Shown: positions 44,801-55,292 of the stretch, piece after piece
Layout of the letters: each line of letters begins with the position of its first letter
Numbering within the stretch: position 1 is the first letter of the stretch
Assembly: GCA_021613535.1 (NCBI GenBank)
Contig: CP075492.1
Location: 13,206,001 to 13,270,000 of the forward strand
Direction: 5' to 3'
Origin: Adineta vaga
Lineage: Eukaryota; Rotifera
DNA: 64,000 nucleotides
The notes under the pieces: generated by a model
What the model was told of the DNA's origin: nothing
The model's input: only the letters and a program-made list of their open reading frames with translations
The model's database searches: none
Made by a program: the position numbers and the translations under genes

Positions 44801-47800
44801 TATTATCAGCCATTGTTGTTAAGGAAATCGATTCTTGTGGTGTTGTTGTTGAACTATCGAAATATGATCCTGACTTCGATTGATTGCCTGAAGATGATTG
44901 AGGTGATAGAGATGATCGTCGATCAAGTGCATGAGTCAATTCCGGTGTTCCTTCACCAAAGAAACTCTTTAGTTTTTTAATTGCTTGTGTTTGTTGTTGA
45001 GGAGTATTTCTTAATTTCTGTTGTTGTTGATGTTGTTCATGATGATTATCATATGAATAATTCTCATCTTTATTCGTTCGTAAATATTCGGACGGAAGAT
45101 ACTCTCTTCGATTCGATAAACGTTGATCTGTAGCAATTAAGTAGGACGTTCGACGCTGTTTCATATCTTGTTCATTTGTTCGTGGCGTTACACCATATTG
45201 TGATACTAAAAAAATACGGAAAAAAGATAAATATTGATTGAACAGATAAAAGCACACACAACCTTTATGTCGAAGAATAGGTGTTTCAGGGTTACAGGGT
45301 AAAGCAAACGGATCACAAACATGCATATTAACTAAAAATAAGTATTTTATCAACAGAAGAGATGATAGTGATTTCATACCAAAATCTGCTTGTTCATTTG
45401 AATATGCTGATCTAACAGCAGTAATATATGAATCTTGACGAATAAGATTTACACTTGGTGGTGAATTATTTGAATAATTGTTTATTGTATATCGTTGGCT
45501 GAAGTTTAAAGAAGGAATAATGAGTAAAAACGATTTATGTCAGATTATCCAAACCTTTCATTTGTAGTTAATGGAACATAATGGGATGTTGTTGTTGTTG
45601 TTGTTGTTGTTGATGATGGCTTTTTAGATGACATTGTTTGCATGGGTTCAATCATATATCTCGGATGATTGTAATTATAGTCGATATGGTTGATTTCATC
45701 GGCTAAATGAATATTAGCTAAAGAACTTGACTGTTTTGAAAAAAAACAAAATCATCTGTCGAATAGAATAGAAAACAGATGTTGATTGTTTGTTTCTAAT
45801 TAATAATGCAAAATTTATCAGAACTGTCTAGCGTAAGGGTAAGAATAACAAAAGAATTTCGACGACAAATTTTCGTCGGAAAACAGATATCTTTTTGGGT
45901 ACTTTTTACGTAAAATACGAGTGATTCTTACACTTTACAATCGAGAATTGATTTATATTTAGATAAGAATTCTCTTCTCCTTCTGCTCTAACATAACAAA
46001 AATAGTACGTCCTTCATTTGTTGTTTAACAAAAAAAAATAGAATAAATAATGCTATTCAAACTGTCAATCACATTTTCAAGAGTCCTGTTTACTTAAATT
46101 TTTTTTCTCAATCCAATGAATACAAAAGCGGATTGCTTCTCTCTCTCTCTCCCCCACTCACTTAACTTACCCATGGGTACTTGGTATGACGATGTAGAAT
46201 TAAATGATGTTACTACTGGTTTCATCAGTTTATATTGTGACTCATAATAATTGATTTGTTCAGGATGATCATCTTCATGATATAGAACATTTTCTTGTTC
46301 TAATGATGTTGGTGAATTAGATGATTTTGATTTGAATTTGACAAATTTATTTGGATCAATATCTTCAAAATGTGATGCACGTGTCATAACAGATTCGACA
46401 TCAGTTGTAGCCGTTAAACGATTCCATTCATTTTCATATTTTTTGTTTTCGGAATATTTTTTCACTTTTGAATCATGTTGATTATCTTTAACAAGATTTT
46501 CAACATGACCAGTTTCGAATTGTTTCTTTCGAAAATTAACGAATTCAGTTTTCATATCTTTTTCTGTTGTCATCGAATCAGTCGATGGAGATTTGATTTC
46601 ATCACGTGATGAAGAAGATGGTGATGTCCATTGAGTTTGATCTTGACTAGGAAGATTAAATGAAGAATTAACAATTGGTAAAAATGAACTTGATTGTTTG
46701 TAATCATATGGAATATATTCATTATGAAAAGGTGATTGAAAATAGGATGCTGATGGTTCGTTTGTTGATTGTTTTGATGAAGAATCTAATGCTTTATGAA
46801 CAGATTCGATATAGTTTGAAAAGAGATTTTGTGGAGACGAAGATTTAGGTGAAGGAAAATAAATTCCAGCTTGAGCCAGCTCTTCTTGAGTACGACCTTG
46901 AGCTAAATTTATTTTTAAATTACGAAGTTTTTGTTCGATTGTATTATTTGACATGATTGTTGGTGATGAATAATTAGTTGATAAAATTGATTGATAAGAA
47001 TTCTTTAAAAACAAAGCACAAGAATTCCATATATATATATCTATTAGTTGTTTTAGTTAATTCATCATAATTATGCCAAAAGTATCTCATTGATCCTGCA
47101 AGATGTTACAAGTATGTCGGTTTAGTCCTATGGCTCAAGATAAAATCATTCGATTTTGTGTTCTTGTTCTTTGTCTTATATTTAGGAGTCTATTCTATGT
47201 ACATAAAATCTCTTCTAAGAAGTCTACTTTGACTTACTAGTGAAGTGAGATCGTCTTCTTTTGGTAACACATTAAGTACGAGATCATAAGGACTAAAAAA
47301 GAAGAAGTTAATATATTAATAAGATTCTATTTCCAAATGCATACGTATTTTGAATAATTGCAATCACTTGTGCGTAAGTTTTTCCATATATTGATTGATC
47401 ATTGACAGATAATATTCGATCACCTTGTCTTAAACCAGCTTTATAAGCTGGACTATTTCGACGAACATCTTTGACAAAAATTGTATCCAAATACTGAAGA
47501 TTTTCATGACGAGTAATACCATCATCATCATCGATGTTATCTTAAATATATGAAAAAAAAACGCCCAGATATAAGTGTTTTCTTGTCTAACATGTCGCAT
47601 CAATCAATTATCAATAAGAAGAGTTAAGGAAATTGTTGATGACGACTTTTGTTTGTTTTTCTGCTTACCAGTGCTGATAATTTTCATGGAATTCGATGAG
47701 GAGATTCCTTGTTGTTCTCCTTGATGATGTCTCAAACTAGTCGATGGAGATGGAATTCTCATCGTTATTGATTCATCATCTTCTAATTGCTTTTGCTGAT

Positions 47801-48205
47801 GTTCATCGATGACAACACTATATGATGCCTATTAAATAACAAATCAGATTAATCATTGACACTTCATTATAATAAAGGAACTATATCATTATTTCCCACG
47901 ATTAACAAATTAATTAGGTTAATAAGTACAAAAGAAGCAAAAATGAAAAAGAAAGAGTTTAGGAATATATTACTTGATTTATTTAGATCTAAATAGGATG
48001 GATGATGAGAAGATATAATTGTTTCTATTGTGTGTTTTTTTTTCTTTTCGTTTTTTTCTATGACTAAAATTACCTGAAGAATATGATTGATAGAAGTCGT
48101 TGGTGGATAAGTAACATAATGACGAAGTGTAAAACCAAAACCACCACCACCACCAGTTGAATAATCACTTGGTCGAGAAAGAAAGATTTTCTTCGTTTGT
48201 TTCAT
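41868..48205 (-). CDS. PDZ-PH-RhoGAP protein, ARHGAP21/23-like
   Basis: GTPase-activating protein for Rho-family GTPases. The N terminus (ATG 48205) has GGGGGFGFTLRHYVTYPP, the PDZ start characteristic of ARHGAP21/23, completed about 0.7 kb downstream by the rest of the PDZ domain (IFVKDVRRNSPAYKAGLRQG, DRILSVNDQSIYG). A large Ser-rich exon (46094-47014) follows. Then comes a PH domain (about 44470-44790: EGILYCKTVLKDGRRA, WRGAWAVLRRGALFL, FLFQAPDVQSLSEWLYVI). The RhoGAP domain (about 43290-43980) has IPIVVEILTRLVELRG, the arginine-finger loop GIYRHAGGLTAV, LKTFFAKLPDSL, and NLAIIFGPTLIW. A Ser/Arg-rich tail with a coiled coil (LVEQTSLLKSKLLEHENLL) ends at 41868. A (GTT)n run near 45588-45612 encodes poly-Thr. 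The arginine finger is present. Confidence 0.85.
45588..45612. repeat. (GTT)n coding microsatellite (poly-Thr in the RhoGAP gene)
   Basis: Trinucleotide run within an exon of the ARHGAP21/23-like gene; on the minus strand it reads as consecutive threonine codons, so length variation would not shift the frame. Confidence 0.75.
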
Positions 48206-50710
48206 TGATTTAATATAAGTTTTAACTTTATGAAAGATAAGACAAACTTTGTATATAAATACAAGAGAAACCTTGTTCTATTTACTTTGAATAAACGAAC
48301 TGATGATTGCACATTGTTATTTCTATTAAGAATGATGTTATTTTGCTGAAAGAAAGAGAGAAAAAAAGAAGTCCTGTTAGGATTGATAATCATGATGAGA
48401 ATAAACGCAAAGTGTCAAAAGAAAGAACGATATTACTCTGGCTAATTGCTCCTAGTCTACCAACTGTGAGACATCTACAATACATCATAATACTAACGTA
48501 CAAAGTTCACTGAGCTTCTTCTCATTCTGTTGTACATAGGAGCGTAAATGCACCTGCATTGAAAGAAAAGAAGGAAGGAATTGCCTACTTATATTGTCCA
48601 GAAATTAATTCTTTTGTACATTCATCAATGATTCATATTTACCTTATTCATTCATTTCTTTTTAATCGTACAACTTCTTTAAGTGTATATGTATCTAGTG
48701 TTTCAATGAATTCTCTTACTCGAGGAAAAGAAAACTAAGAAGAAACAAGTGTGTTATTGCTGTTTGATATCGAAGTAAATGAAAAAGGCAAAGTGATAGC
48801 AGAAGAGAGAGAGAGAAGAAAAGACCAGCTCATTAAAGATGATAGACGAATATGAGCATCAGTCCGGAAGCGTTCTGTATATTGTGATTATCAACAATAT
48901 GTAGACGTGATAAGACAGATGGTCTTATCGTTTCATACATCTTCGATATACTTCTATTCACCACATACAGAGCTATTGAACTTCCTCGCTCGATGATCAT
49001 CACATTGATGATGCAATATCAACAAGACATAGAAAGATAATCAAGTTCATCAATACTCAATCCATAGATAAATAACATTTCTCTTCATATATCGACGAAT
49101 TTAATAAAAGAAGGAAAAGAAAGAGCTTAGACTGATTTTTTTTCTTGTTTAACTTCAACTAAAGATTTCTTCATATTCTTTCGTTCAAAAATCTTAACCT
49201 TGACTATATATGTAAATGAAATTGACTCATCCTCTAGTAACAAACAGAAATAATATGTACAAAATCAACTGATTTAATTCAGTTTTAAAATCAAATATAA
49301 AAAAAGAAGAAGAAGAAGAAAAAAGTCAATTGTAGGTGAGTTGAAGTATTACCATATGATGACATTCAATGTCGAACAATTTTTTTTTTACAATCAATAA
49401 AAACGGAAGCATATATGTGGCTCCAGGGATACATACATCATAGAAATCGAAGAGAAAAAGAAAAAGAACGCGAGAAGAAGTGGTCAAATGACGCATATGT
49501 CTGTTTCCGGTGGGCAAAAGGCCACCACCGTCTATTTGACTCGAAAGGCTTCTTCAAGCTAAGAATAATAACTAAATATGAGATTGATTGATTTACAAAA
49601 TACAAAAGAACTTTATTTAACGATAGAATTTCCTTTTTTTCTAAAAGAAGAAGAAGAAGTCCTTCAACATATTACTTTTTCTCTTTAAAATGTCTTGTTC
49701 ATCATTTATTAACAATCTTCAAGTCGAAAGAACATTACATCATATCCTATCCAGGTATTCAATCAATAGAAGAAAAAGAACATGTCCTACTTATGATTGC
49801 ATGAATTGAATACAAAAGAGAGAAAGAATGATTAAACATGTTCGTTCTTTTTTCGCTCTTTCCTATCTCATTTAATATCATACTCAGATGACACAAGAAT
49901 GTGCCAAATCGAGTAGACGATGAACAGATTAAACGTGTCCAGACATAAGAGAAGAGATTTCGTTTTCGTTTTTCTGTTTTCTATCATCAGATGAACATGA
50001 TTCATAAACAGAGATTAAATCATGTCATTTGAAAATGAAAATTACTGATGAACAAAAGATAATCAGTTTTGTTTCTTCATGCAATCAACCTTCCGATCAT
50101 TTGTTTCATATTTGAAAGAGATATTACTAACATGTTCTATTATTCTTTTTTCTAGTTCATTAGTAAAAAAGAAAAGTTTATATTATATTCATTATGTGAG
50201 AGAAGAGAAAATAATCAAGTGTCTACTGGACGTACTTAGGAGAAAAGAAGAATGATATAATACTTCATTGTACTAAAAAGTCATATATGTATTTTACCAT
50301 AAAGAATAGACTTACTAATGGAGAGAAGATGGATGTACAATTAGAAGAATTGCTCAGTAAAGAATTGTCGAATTCCGAATATGATTTTTCTTTGTTCATT
50401 TCCAAAGAAATGTATAAATTATGGATCCAATCGAAATCGAACGCTACTATCGAATAATTTTCCATGACTAACATTCATCTAGATCCTATTTTCTAGATAA
50501 TTTCAATGAATATTTTCATGAATATTTTTCAAAATTCACCAATATGATCTATAGTATCAAACCCTGGATCGAGGTATTATTCAAATGTTCGAGAACATAT
50601 TCGACGAACACATATAAACGCCCGGACGAGATTATTCTCATTCAGATTATTGTTAAACATTTCATCTTAGTATCAAATCGATTCGTTGTTATTTCTCTAT
50701 ATTATAAAAC
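48206..50710. other. gene-poor divergent region, 2.5 kb
   Basis: Between the starts of the RhoGAP gene (-) and the HMG-box gene (+), so it should hold both promoters. Contains a (GAA)n run at about 49304-49320 and an imperfect GGTGG/CCACC inverted repeat near 49509-49530. No credible coding region. Confidence 0.5.
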
Positions 50711-51207
50711 ATGACTAAATCAAAAACAACAACTATAACTGCAACAAAAACAGCAACACCAATAAAAAAAATTTCCAAGAAGAAAGCCAAAGATCCAAAT
50801 GCACCAAAACGTTTTCGTACAGCTTATATCTTATTTTCCGTAGAAAAACGTGAAGAAATCAAAGTAATCATTATAAAGCTTATTTTCATTGATTTATATC
50901 GTTTCTGTTTTAGAATGATAATCCAAAACTATCTAGCAAAGAAATCTTAGCTGAACTTGGCGCACAATGGAAAGCAGCTGATGCTTCAGTATGTGATGGA
51001 ATTTTGTTTTCTTCGATTGATTGTTTTTCTTTTTAGACCAAACAGCGATTTCAAAAACTATCCGATGCTGAAAAAGTTGAATATGAAGAGAAAATGGTCG
51101 CTTATAAAGGTGATAAAGGTGATAAAGAAAATCCAAAGAAGAAAAAATCTTCCAAGAAGGAAGAAGAAATTACCGTTAATGGTCATGATGATTCCATGGA
51201 AGATTAG
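50711..51207 (+). CDS. Single HMG-box chromatin protein (HMGB/NHP6-like)
   Basis: Three small exons from ATG 50711 with two short introns (about 50863-50912 and 50989-51036). A Lys/Thr-rich leader is followed by one HMG box: KDPNAPKRFRTAYILFSVEK, then NDNPKLSSKEILAELGAQWK and TKQRFQKLSDAEKVEYEEKM, covering all three helices with the conserved Trp. The tail is basic (KKKKSSKKEEE) and ends in a short acidic stretch DDSMED, not the long acidic tail of vertebrate HMGB1. A one-box layout suggests an NHP6/HMGD- or SSRP1-type architectural factor that bends DNA non-specifically. Confidence 0.87.
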
Positions 51208-51474
51208 TTAAATATTACCAATTAGATTAATGAGTCTTATTTCTCTTGTTTCTTTTCTTTTCTTTTTTTATGATTTTGTATATATGTAGATCTATTCTTG
51301 ACTCTTAATTTATTCTTGTATATTTTTCTCGTCCATTTTTTTGTTGCACATGTGTGGAGCTCTCTCGACTTCTGGGTGTTGCTCAATGAACTTATTAATA
51401 ATGAAATATAAATAAAAACTATTGATTATATAAACTTTATAAACAGAAAAGAAAATCGATAGAAAGATGAAATG

Positions 51475-52302
51475 TTAATGGTTAGAAGGAGATTCATTAT
51501 TTGCTAAACGACTATTAATATCAGTAATAACTGAAGGTAAATCAGAAATAGTATCGATTAAATAATGTGGTTTGCATGATGTGAATAGTTTATTAATACG
51601 TTCACGTTCAGAATTTAATTGTTTAGATGACAAAGTAGAATATTCATCCCAAGTAAGACCAAGAAAATTTCCAGAAAAACGTAATGCTACAGTCCACATA
51701 CCTGCACTACGACCTTCGAGAATACCTGGTGGTGTATCATCTACTTTGACACAAGCTGCAACATCATCAAGACCAAGAGCAATTACATTTGCTAACGCTT
51801 GAGCTGGACTAGGACGACCTTTTGGTACTTCATCTGTAGCTACTATACAATCGGGTGAATAACCAGCATGAGCAGCCAATGGAACGAGTTTATCCATTAC
51901 TTCTTTAGGATAGCCAGATGTAGAACCGATTTTTAAATCAAGTTTTCGTAATGCTTTGATACTTTCCAATGCACCAGGAATTAATGTTGAATATTCACCA
52001 ACCTTTGCTATTTGTAATGGCATAAAACGTTTATAGATTTCATTCACATCATTATCATTTGGTAAACGTCCAAAACGTTGCTGAAAACGATTACTTATAG
52101 TTACTTGATTACAAAGTGTCCGAATATGATCTCGTTTGCCAACACCCATAGGTCCACGTGCTTCATCTAAACTGATGTCAATACCAATACTAGCAAAAGC
52201 TTCAACGAAGATTCTTGTCGGAGCAAAACTACCAAAATCGACGACAGTTCCTGCCCAATCTAAAATAACAGCTTGTATTCGTGATGGTAATTGATAACGC
52301 AT
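51475..52302 (-). CDS. phnX: Phosphonoacetaldehyde hydrolase (phosphonatase)
   Basis: Intronless 275-residue HAD-superfamily enzyme that cleaves phosphonoacetaldehyde to acetaldehyde and phosphate, the second step of 2-aminoethylphosphonate breakdown. The nucleophile motif is [13 protein letters not shown] (DxAGT, the phosphonatase form of HAD motif I). The cap-domain stretch [14 protein letters not shown] holds the Lys that forms the Schiff base with substrate (MG-x-x-K). Further motifs: [13 protein letters not shown] (motif II Ser/Thr region), [15 protein letters not shown], and [17 protein letters not shown] (acidic motif). Length and motif order match bacterial PhnX throughout. Most animals lack this enzyme as far as I recall. 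The PhnW transaminase that normally precedes it is not in the window. Lack of introns among intron-rich neighbours is consistent with horizontal origin. Confidence 0.9.
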   Translation of the reverse strand: MRYQLPSRIQAVILDWAGTVVDFGSFAPTRIFVEAFASIGIDISLDEARGPMGVGKRDHIRTLCNQVTISNRFQQRFGRLPNDNDVNEIYKRFMPLQIAKVGEYSTLIPGALESIKALRKLDLKIGSTSGYPKEVMDKLVPLAAHAGYSPDCIVATDEVPKGRPSPAQALANVIALGLDDVAACVKVDDTPPGILEGRSAGMWTVALRFSGNFLGLTWDEYSTLSSKQLNSERERINKLFTSCKPHYLIDTISDLPSVITDINSRLANNESPSNH

Positions 52303-53100
52303 GTGAATATAATTTTAATCGATTGTATTCTAAAGAATATTATATATCAAAGCACGGAATAGTATAGATAGAATCGATTCGACTGCTTGACGTTCTTTGT
52401 TCGTTCTAATCAAGGATTTTCTAGTCAATATTCACGATGACACATGGTAAATGGCAAAAAAACAACAAAATAATGATGTATTCTATTTATAAGGAGAGAA
52501 GAAAAAAAGAGAAATCGTTAGGTACATAAAACATCAGATTCACCTTTTCTATTGATGTATTTTTCTTAATCATTACTATTAAAAATAAATCATAGTAGAT
52601 TTTACATCAATATGTAAATACAACGCCTTTTTCTCAAAATCGACGGTTGTATACAGGAACAATGAACATCATATGATCTTGCCATTTTCTAGTTTTACTC
52701 TTCTAAAAATCTATAATTTTTGTTTCTTTTTCTTCCTGTTTCATCTATGTCAACTTGAACTGTGTGATGAAACCGAAGCAAATAGAATAATAACTTTATA
52801 GTGAAATCTATTGGGAAAGTGTGTATTTTCAATTGACATTGCAATAAATTTTATAATCATAATCATTTGAGCTAGTTTGTATGTATGTTATTATTATTTT
52901 GAAACCGATTCATATTACATATAGATGGTGTCATCGACTATTCTATTGCTCCAAGTCACCCACCAATCCAATGCTTGCATCCACTTATTTATCTATCTAT
53001 CAAGAGCAAGAGTCATGTTACATTCTCCTATTATATAAAAACCCGTATATATTTATCAGTTTGTTATTCATAACAATTTTGCATGTAACGAAAAACTATC
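52303..53100. promoter_or_regulatory. divergent promoter region between phosphonatase and acid phosphatase; TATA-like box
   Basis: About 800 bases between two divergently transcribed phosphorus-related genes. TATATAAAA at 53032-53040 lies about 60 bases before the acid phosphatase ATG and is a candidate TATA element. Whether the two genes share regulation is speculative. Confidence 0.35.
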
Positions 53101-54988
53101 ATGGTCACAGCTTGTGATAAGATGCGTCTTTGTCAAGTTGTATCTTTCGCTATTTTTCTCTTGTCTTTCACGACTTTTGTCCAGGCCGAAAAGCATTTAA
53201 ATGCTAACGGTCCATTTGGTAAACGTCATACTGTACATAATGAACCAAGTCCATATGCTTGTAACCGAGGAGCAGGTATTTCATCTTCAATTTTTCGTCG
53301 ACGACATGTAGCCAACACAAACTATACAATTATCCAAAACAGTTTATATGAGCAGCGATCAAATTGAAATCAAATGGAAACCAATAAAAGCTTCATGTAA
53401 AGATGATTTTATTGGCATTTATTATGCTGAAGTTCCACTTGCTGCAGGTGAATAGAATAGATTTCGAAGATAGATTCATTAAAAAAAAACTGATATATTT
53501 AGCTTGTGATTATTTCGACTTTGAATTTGCCAAATACAATCAAAGTACTATGTCATGGCATATGATTAATCTTCGACGACCACTACAGTTTCGTTACTAT
53601 TCACGTGATCATACTTGTTCGGGCAATTATTCTCTTATTGCTGTATCTCCTCTTGTTCGACCATTGAACATCAATGAACCAGTTCATGTTCATCTTGCTT
53701 ATGGTGATCGAATCGATCAAATGTTTGTGTCCTATCTCACCAACTCATCACAATACATTCCACAATGCCAATATGGATTCTCACCTTCATCTCTTCAATT
53801 TCATCGGAATGGCACAACAACAACATATACTGCATCTGATATGTGTGAAGGTAAAGCAAATACATGGGGTCCACAAGCATTCATTGATCCAGGATATATG
53901 CATACAATACTACTTGAAGACCTGCGTCCATCGACAACTTATTATTATCGTGTTGGATGTGATGTACATGGTTGGTCATCGATACATTCATTTACGAATC
54001 GACCAGAAAGTGGAGATGAAGCAGTGACAATGATAGCATATGGTGATATGGGTTTGTCACCAGTTGAACCAGGTGCAAAATCAACAATCGATCGTGTGAC
54101 AGCTCGAGTGAGAGCAACAAATATGACCTGTTTATTACATATTGGTGATATTAGTTATGCTCGCGGTGTCGGTGCATTGTGGGATTCGTTTATGACTCAA
54201 ATAGAACCAATAGCTGCTCATGTTCCATACATGTCAGGAATAGGTAATCATGAATATGATCATGTACTTGGTGGTGAAAAAGATCCAAGTGGTGCATCAG
54301 GTCCTGGAGGATTTCGACCTGAATGGTAAGTTAGTTTTGTTAATTGATGAATTCGCTACTAAACTGATTCTTTTTTCTTTCTAGGGGCAATTATGGTTAT
54401 GATTCAGGTGGTGAATGTGCTGTTCCAATGGTTCGTCGCTTTCATTCACCATCCAATGGCAACGGTCTATTTTGGTACAGTTTTGATGTTGGTCCAACAC
54501 ATGTAGTATACTATTCAACGGAACATGATTTTCGTCATTCATCACCACAATATGCATGGTTAGAGAAAGATCTTCGTTCAGTCAATCGTACTCGTACTCC
54601 ATGGATTATTGTGGGTGCTCATCGACCTATGTATGCATCAGAAACGGATGAACCCGATGATTTTATTAAATTAATGTTACAAGCTTACTTAGAACCATTA
54701 TTTTATGAATATCATGTTGATCTCAATCTCTTTGCACATAAACATTCGTACGAACGAACATGTGCAATGTATAGAGAACGTTGTATTGATGATGGTATAA
54801 CACATGTATTAATCGGTATGGCTGGTCAAGATATAGATGGTGGTGGCTATTCTGGTGCTGAATGGAGTATGTATTACGATCAAGAATATGGTTACACTCA
54901 AATATGGGCTAATCGAACCTATTTACATTTTACATATTATCATAACGATGACGATAAAATTGCTGATCAATTTGTACTTAAAAAGTAA
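53101..54988 (+). CDS. Purple acid phosphatase-like metallophosphatase, copy 1
   Basis: Secreted binuclear metallophosphatase. N-terminal signal peptide (MRLCQVVSFAIFLLSFTTFV, from a second in-frame Met at 53122). Then come the family's N-terminal fibronectin-like domain (about 53350-54010) and the catalytic domain: AYGDMGLS (GDxG), HIGDISYARG (GDxxY), GIGNHEYDH (GNHE), IIVGAHRPMY, and FAHKHSYER (the GHxH equivalent). GT-AG introns lie near 53449-53502 and 54330-54384. Near 53340 the frame changes from the signal-peptide exon to TVYMSSDQIEIKW. A 67-nt GT-AG intron (about 53275-53341) restores the frame but would remove a stretch that aligns with copy 2, so this may instead be an indel. Otherwise intact. 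Tandem with copy 2, with which it shares a near-identical tract. Confidence 0.8.
53551..54082 (+). repeat. near-identical tract shared with 55748-56277 (candidate gene conversion), copy A
   Basis: About 530 bases match the second phosphatase copy with only a handful of differences (for example GTGTCC/GTATCC near 53729, GAAAGT/GGAAGT near 54006, TATGG/TACGG near 54043 and the 2-base gap near 53585). Flanking coding sequence on both sides is visibly much more diverged. Confidence 0.85.
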
Positions 54989-55292
54989 ATTTTGAACATA
55001 GATGACATTTGTAATTCTATTTTTGATATTTAATAAATATATATGGGTATGATTCAAAACGTTTCCGAATGCTTCATAGTATTCATATAGAAATGAAAAC
55101 GAATTACTTTTCAATTGATACGATGTAGAACAAAGAAAAAAAGAAGAACGATGCATATCCTATTCTTTGATACGTAAGATTTTCAGTTCTGTATCTTATC
55201 AAAGAATGCTCCAGAAGTGCGAACCCTGTTTATTCTACGAAGAGATATACTATCAGTTTATTTTGTTTATCAACTTCAACATTAAATTTAAA
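54989..55292. other. spacer between tandem phosphatases
   Basis: About 300 bases of AT-rich sequence after copy 1; no separate gene recognised. Confidence 0.5.

Noticed and set aside
49504-49532. GGTGG/CCACC inverted repeat
   Set aside because: Too short and imperfect to be a transposon terminus or a confident structured RNA; no flanking target duplication seen.
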